NCBI RefSeq assembly: GCF_000005505.3
Contig: NC_016131.3
Coordinates: 15,955,501 to 16,019,500 of the forward strand
Origin: Brachypodium distachyon
Lineage: Eukaryota > Streptophyta > Magnoliopsida > Poales > Poaceae
Length of the DNA stretch: 64,000 nt
Reading direction: 5' to 3'
Part shown: positions 59,120 to 64,000 of the stretch, piece after piece
Layout of the letters: each line of letters opens with the position of its first letter
How positions within the stretch are numbered: position 1 is the first letter of the stretch
Notes under the pieces: model-generated
The model's database searches: none
What the model was told of the DNA's origin: nothing
What the model saw: the letters and a program-made list of their open reading frames with translations, nothing else
Program-made: the position numbers and the translations under genes

Positions 59120-60726
59120 GGCTGGTTGTTGCTAGTACTAAGCTCGAGAGAAGCAGCTGATGGTGAGTGAGTGAAGAAAACTTGGTCCTGTGCAGCTCTA
59201 TTTATATCTAGCTAAGCTTAGTTAAGATAACCAGCTTCTGAGAAACATATATGCATACATGCATTATTCCCTTTTGTAATTCAACCGGCGAGCTAGAGCG
59301 AGAACATGGCGAACACAATCTCCCAGCTCGATCGACAAGGGGTTTGACATTTTTCTCCCATCATGTGGGCGTCGGGTGGTTTTGATATTGATTCTCAGAA
59401 AAGAAATGCTAGCTAGATAGGATTTGATATCCTCCAACTTGAATGCGTGGTTCATTTTTAATTTATCTAGGAACGAATGAATTAATTAAGGAGCTTTTGC
59501 AGAGATGTTCCAGCTAGCTTAGACGATAAGGAAATTAATTTGATGTTAGGCGATGGAGTTTAAAAAAGAGAGCGCCGTGACAACTGAGAACTCGACGTGG
59601 GAAGCACAATCCCCGTGCGATTGTAACAGCTCAAGCAGTTGACATATATTCTATGTGTATTTAACAGCTTGAACAGCTAAGATATATAGCTACTTGACCC
59701 GTCTACGATTTTTCTAGTGAATTATCACAGATAGTGTTTCCGGAAAGGGAAATCGATATATACGTACGTAATGCGTTACGTATTTCTGTTAGTAGTCCCC
59801 GCACGTGATACCCCTAATTATCACATACTGTACGGTGGTTTTGAATCATCTGTAGTGAGCTGATCTGTATACTATACCCAGTAGGCCAGTACGGTATGTC
59901 TTGAACATCACCGGCCGGAAAGGCATTCTGAACCATCTACTTGTATGAAAAGGTAGCTCACAATATCTTCTCATCCTGGTTGGACGATTTTTTTTCTTCG
60001 GAAAAGAGAGAAACCCGTTTCAAATGGTTTTTTTCTCTATATGACACGCATTAATTAACAATATTTTTGTCCGTGTATCAATTGATGCAGGAAAATAATC
60101 CTGAGAGACCTCCGCTAGACAGAAAAAACCACGTTCATCTTGTGACCATTAGGGCAGTCCAGGCTTCACTTCTGGCCCAGACTCCACTTTTCACATGGCC
60201 CGCCCTGTAGACGATCCAGTTCTAAAATTAACTGATGGGCCAACGACCTGGCCCAAAGCCACACATCCTAAGGCCCAGGTTAGCGATAGACCTCCGCACC
60301 GCATCGTTCTGTATGTTGTGCCTAACAGCAAATCCCCGGAATCCTCTCTCTCTCTCTCTCTCTCTAAAAAGAAGCATATTCCCGGAAAACACACACACCC
60401 ATTCCACCTCCATGCGGCACACGATACCAATATGAAAACCCCAATTGATCAAAACCAATCAGACACCCGACCCAATGCCCACATTAACGGAGGAAATTAT
60501 GAGCACACGCCAATGTCAACCGTGAGATTTTGCTCGCCCAAGCCATGTGCCGTCGGTTGAATTAGAAACCAAGGGAGACAGGGCATGCAAACGTGCATGC
60601 ATGAAACGTTCTCAATGTCATCCCTGGAGGAGCTATATAAATGGAGCCACGCCACACCAAGTTTCCTTCACCCATCATCCTTCCTTCTTATCTCCTCTCT
60701 TCTCTTGAGCTTCACAGCAAGCAACC
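59120..60726. promoter_or_regulatory. Divergent promoter region of two peroxidases
   Basis: 1.6 kb between head-to-head peroxidases. On the left, TATA for the leftward gene reads AGATATAAATAGAGC (gene strand, about 59193-59207), preceded by TGCATG words and TTTCTCAG. Block 59597-59647 (GTGGGAAGCACAATCCCCGT) is a partial copy of the shared upstream block. On the right, the core for the rightward gene is TTCTCAATGTCATCCCTGG and GGAGCTATATAAATGG (about 60628-60643). A (CT)n microsatellite lies at 60344-60365. No gene is seen. Confidence 0.65.
60344..60365 (+). repeat. (CT)n microsatellite
   Basis: Eleven CT units in a row, between the two divergent peroxidase promoters, about 270 bp from the rightward TATA box. 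Confidence 0.9.
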
Positions 60727-61901
60727 ATGGGTAGTGACAAGCAGAAGCTTGTGGCCTTGGCTGTGGTGGTAGCGTTGCTTGGTTGCGTGGCAACCATATG
60801 CGAAGCGAGCCATGGGTTTCCCTACCCGATGACCCCTAGAGAGAAGAAGACCATTCCTGCCTTAGGCTTAGGGCTCGCCTTCGACTATTACAAAGATACC
60901 AAGTGCCGCGGAGTGGAGAAAACCGTGAGGCGCGTCGTGAAAGAGGAGGTGGACCGGTACCCCGGCATCGGTGCAGGGCTCATCCGCCTCTTCTTCCACG
61001 ACTGTTTTGTCGAGGTACTTACATTTACATATACATATGTGTCTCTGTTGCAGTCAAAAAAATAAATCTTACTATCTCGATGGGTTGATCTAGAATGTAC
61101 TAGCTTGCAATTTGACACGACAGATTTATTTACTTTGGAGTCCAGGGCTGCGACGCATCGGTCCTCCTCAAGGCGACCAAGGACAACCCACAACCGGAGA
61201 TGCTCGGCATCCCCAACATCAATAGCCTGCGTGGCTTCGAAGTGATCGACAAGGCCAAAGACGCTCTCGGTGAGGAGTGCAGGGAGGTCGTGTCGTGCGC
61301 CGATATCCTGGCCTTCGCTGCGCGTGATGCCACCGTCCTCCTCGGGAAGGTAAAGCACTTCGAAATGCCCGCTGGCCGCTACGACGGGAAACGGTCCCTT
61401 GCCAGCGACACCCTCCCCAACCTGCCCCCTCCCTTCGCCGATGTCGCCACCCTCAAGGCTATGTTCCTAGAGAAGGGGCTCAACACCGACGAGATGGTTG
61501 TCCTCTCTGGTGCCCACACCATCGGGATCTCCCACTGCTCATCCTTCGGCAGCCGCATCAACGCCTCTAACCCCTCGGATATGGACCCCAATTACGCATC
61601 TGAGCTGAGGGCTAAATGCAACAACCAGCCAACGAACACGGTAAATCAGGACTTCAAGACCCCGGATGATCTAGACAGGCAGTACTACCAGAACGTGCTC
61701 GACAAGAAAGTGTTATTCGAATCAGACGCCGCACTCTTGTCGTCGTCAGACACAGAGGGCGCAGTGAAAGAATACGCCGAGCCCTCTGGGAAGTGGGAGG
61801 AAAAGTTCCAGGAAGCCATGGTGAAGATGGGAAACATCGGGGTGAAGAGCAAAGGCAATGATGCCGAGATCAGGAAGGTGTGCGGGTCCGTCAACTACTG
61901 A
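60727..61901 (+). CDS. Class III peroxidase, two exons
   Basis: Exons 60727-61014 and 61146-61901 join in phase 0 to 347 aa. The signal peptide is about residues 1-28 (LAVVVALLGCVATICEAS). The mature region has YYKDTKCRGVEKTVRRVV, the distal motif [10 protein letters not shown] (His91), [40 protein letters not shown] and the proximal motif VVLSGAHTIGISHC (His220). The C-terminus is EIRKVCGSVNY. The intron position is shared with the other two-exon members. The start is the first ATG after the TATA-proximal leader (GCAACCATGG). It shares its signal peptide with the peroxidase at 57.9 kb and its GKVKHFEMP segment with the one at 49.1 kb, a mosaic that suggests conversion within the cluster. Confidence 0.95.
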
Positions 61902-64000
61902 TCCAATGATCATGCATGCATACATCATCTTATTAATCCACTCAACATCAACACCTGTGACCTTACCGAGATTTTGCTGTGTGTACGCTATTTTGGAATT
62001 TCCGTTCATTGTTGTTTAATTATTTAATTTCACTAAACTATCTTGCTTTATTATCGGGTTACATTTGTATAATGAAGTTATGGTTGTACTTCCATCTATT
62101 AACGAGAGTTCCGTGCTACTTCTTGTGCTACTTCTTGTTTAAGCACGTTCCCATTCTACGCGGTATGAATATTTTTTCGGTTTTGCTATATCTAAGTTGC
62201 CTGATGTTTAGGTAGAGATAAATTGATTTCTTAGCTGATGGATATGATTTGTGCTTTAATATTCTAAACGGATGATGAAAAATAAAATAAAATGAGATCC
62301 ATATATTAATCCAATGGTTCTGATTCTTCAACTTATATTTAACCATTTTGTTTAAAAATGAGGCAACTTGATATAGCCACATCCATATTTTTTTTTGTCT
62401 CACTTAAGCATCAAAACTACAATTACTTGGTAAACGGGCGGTCTTGCAAGCTTGGCATTATACACCCCCACAATGTTTGACATCAATCAGACACCCTCGA
62501 TTTCCAAACGCGGCCTCTATACATGGTCAAATTAAGGTCTAATTAATCTTGCAATTGGCCTCCTAATTAATCTGTCGACGTCCTCCACAACAATAGTTAG
62601 ACTTTGCATGCCACATATCAGGATATATAAGATGACACAGCTACTGTTGATTGCGATTAACATGGCCACTTCAGATGTGGCTGTACATGTCCTAGCAGCT
62701 AGTAGTTCCTAGCATGCCCTTATTTATCCTATACTGTCTTCCATTTCCACGGTTCAACACTATTGGATTGTGCTCCCCCCACGTGGCCACGTTCAGTTCT
62801 CAGCTGGCTTCTCCAAAAAATATTACTCCTCCAGAGACATCAATTCCTCGTTCGCGGCACGATTGTTCGTTCAGAGTATTTTTCCCGCGTTGCGTGTGAG
62901 AAATCTCAAACTCCCCGTCGACTCCATTCTCATGCACCTACAGCCCACGAATTGCGGCCCAAAATCGCTTTGGCTCCTTTTTGTTTCTTCCTTCTTCGTA
63001 ACGTTGGCCAACCAGCTTGGGCCTAACATGGAAGCAAAACTGTGCCTCCTCCTTGTACTTCTGTACATGTATTGTTTGCATTAGTAAATTTTTGTAAAGT
63101 CATAACTTCGAGATTAAGTGCCCCACAATATTGATGTTTGAATATTCTCTTTTTTAAATCTTTTTATTTAAAATATGATGACTTATCCAGTGAAAATGAA
63201 ACCACCGTCGAGTACAAACTTGCAAACTATTCGTAGGATCATTGGATCAAAAATATATGCATGGCTCGCGAATTGAGTCCAGCTCAGGTGGTTGGTTCCT
63301 TGTGGTGGAACCAGTCGCACGGGTGTCGCACTAGTGGCACCCGGGGTACCACCGCTGCGCGACGCGTGGGTCCCGTTCCCGAGTTCCCGGGAAGGTCTCA
63401 TCCCAGGGAGCGTCTATGAGCTCCCCGGCAAGCTACCAGCCCGGAAGGGGCTAGCGGGACTTCGCGGAATATTCCCGCCTGGGCACCTCCCGGGAAGTTG
63501 CTTCCCAGAAGGGGGTTCTCGGGTGCGTTGGGCCCGGGTTCTTCCCGGGGTCGACTTGCTGGGACTGGGGGTTCCCGGACGTGTGCCCCCGCCTCGGGCG
63601 TGGGGCCCAGAGAAAAGCGTCACGCGGGCGCGTGGCGGGCGTGGGACGTGCGGTCCCACCAAGGTAAGGAGTAAGGCGCACGGCTCAGTAAACGAGCCGA
63701 CCGACGGGTAGTTACCCGTCCGATCAAAGGAATAGTGGTTGTCCAATCCTACCCTAGGGTTTTAGGCCCCTAGCAGCGGAGGTGGCACCCATGCACGCCA
63801 CCAGCTCACTGAGGGGAGTTGAGTGCCTAACCGTTGGACACTTGTAGCCCATGCACCGTGACACCTGTGGCATCCCCTTGAGTATGAAAGGAGGACCCAT
63901 GCCAACGGTCAGGGCAGGTCGGTTTTTTCAAGGGCTAGGCGGAAGATTAGTTGGCACCAGGGGACGGGCTCATAGATTCCAGCATTGGCAGAGGGTGGTA
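61902..64000. other. Intergenic, no supported gene
   Basis: The 3' flank of the last peroxidase is followed by AT-rich sequence to about 63.25 kb. From 63.27 kb composition changes abruptly to GC-rich sequence full of TTCCCGGGAA-like words. That segment starts with AGCTCAGGTGGTTGG, similar to a tRNA-derived SINE A-box. It may be the edge of a larger repeat running off the window. Frames in it are open on both strands because of GC content and show no domain. Confidence 0.45.

Noticed and set aside
63292..63711. 139-codon plus-strand frame at the right end
   Set aside because: Both strands are open because of GC content and repeated CCCGGG words. No domain, and composition suggests a repeat.

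Overview
The window looks like nuclear DNA from a grass, most likely a small-genome pooid of the Brachypodium type. The reasons are intron-containing plant genes with GC-rich first exons, many Stowaway-type MITEs with CTCCCTCCG ends and TA target duplications, a tRNA-derived SINE, and Ty1/copia elements with tRNA-Met primer sites. The species is an inference. I see no bacterial, viral or organellar gene block, no tRNA or rRNA gene and no CRISPR array.

Layout. Positions 1-9.2 kb hold no gene I can support. They contain a 135-bp tandem repeat split by a small internally deleted copia element, which itself carries a hAT-like MITE. Positions 9.2-37.5 kb are a housekeeping island of seven genes: a ZCCHC10-like zinc-knuckle protein (-), cytosolic xylulose kinase (-, 11 exons), the complex I LYR subunit NDUFA6/B14 (-), PRMT3 (-), thymidylate kinase (+), eIF6 (-) and pyroglutamyl-peptidase I (+). 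PRMT3 and thymidylate kinase are head to head, 351 bp apart. For the multi-exon genes I rebuilt the exons by hand. Phases close exactly and the lengths fit the families (xylulose kinase 559 aa, eIF6 245 aa, PRMT3 617 aa).

Positions 38-62 kb are a cluster of six intact class III secretory peroxidases (- - + - - +) plus a short peroxidase relic. Two have a single exon. Four keep one intron at the same place, just after the distal-His motif. One carries a signal peptide followed by about 170 residues of extensin/AGP-like proline-rich sequence before the peroxidase domain. Several members share recognisable upstream blocks, and one such block (56.7 kb) is now an orphan. The cluster is interrupted by a decayed 5-kb copia element (51.2-56.2 kb), many MITEs and a strong inverted repeat (41.6-41.9 kb). 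The last 2 kb have no recognised gene.

Functionally, the left island holds unrelated housekeeping genes, although PRMT3 and eIF6 both touch ribosome biogenesis. The right part is an expanding secretory peroxidase family for the apoplast and cell wall, reshaped by duplication, promoter copying and transposons. Nothing here is clearly a new biological system. The best leads are the proline-rich hybrid peroxidase, the shared and orphan promoter blocks, the inverted repeat at 41.6 kb and the G-box tandem array at 44.7-45.1 kb.
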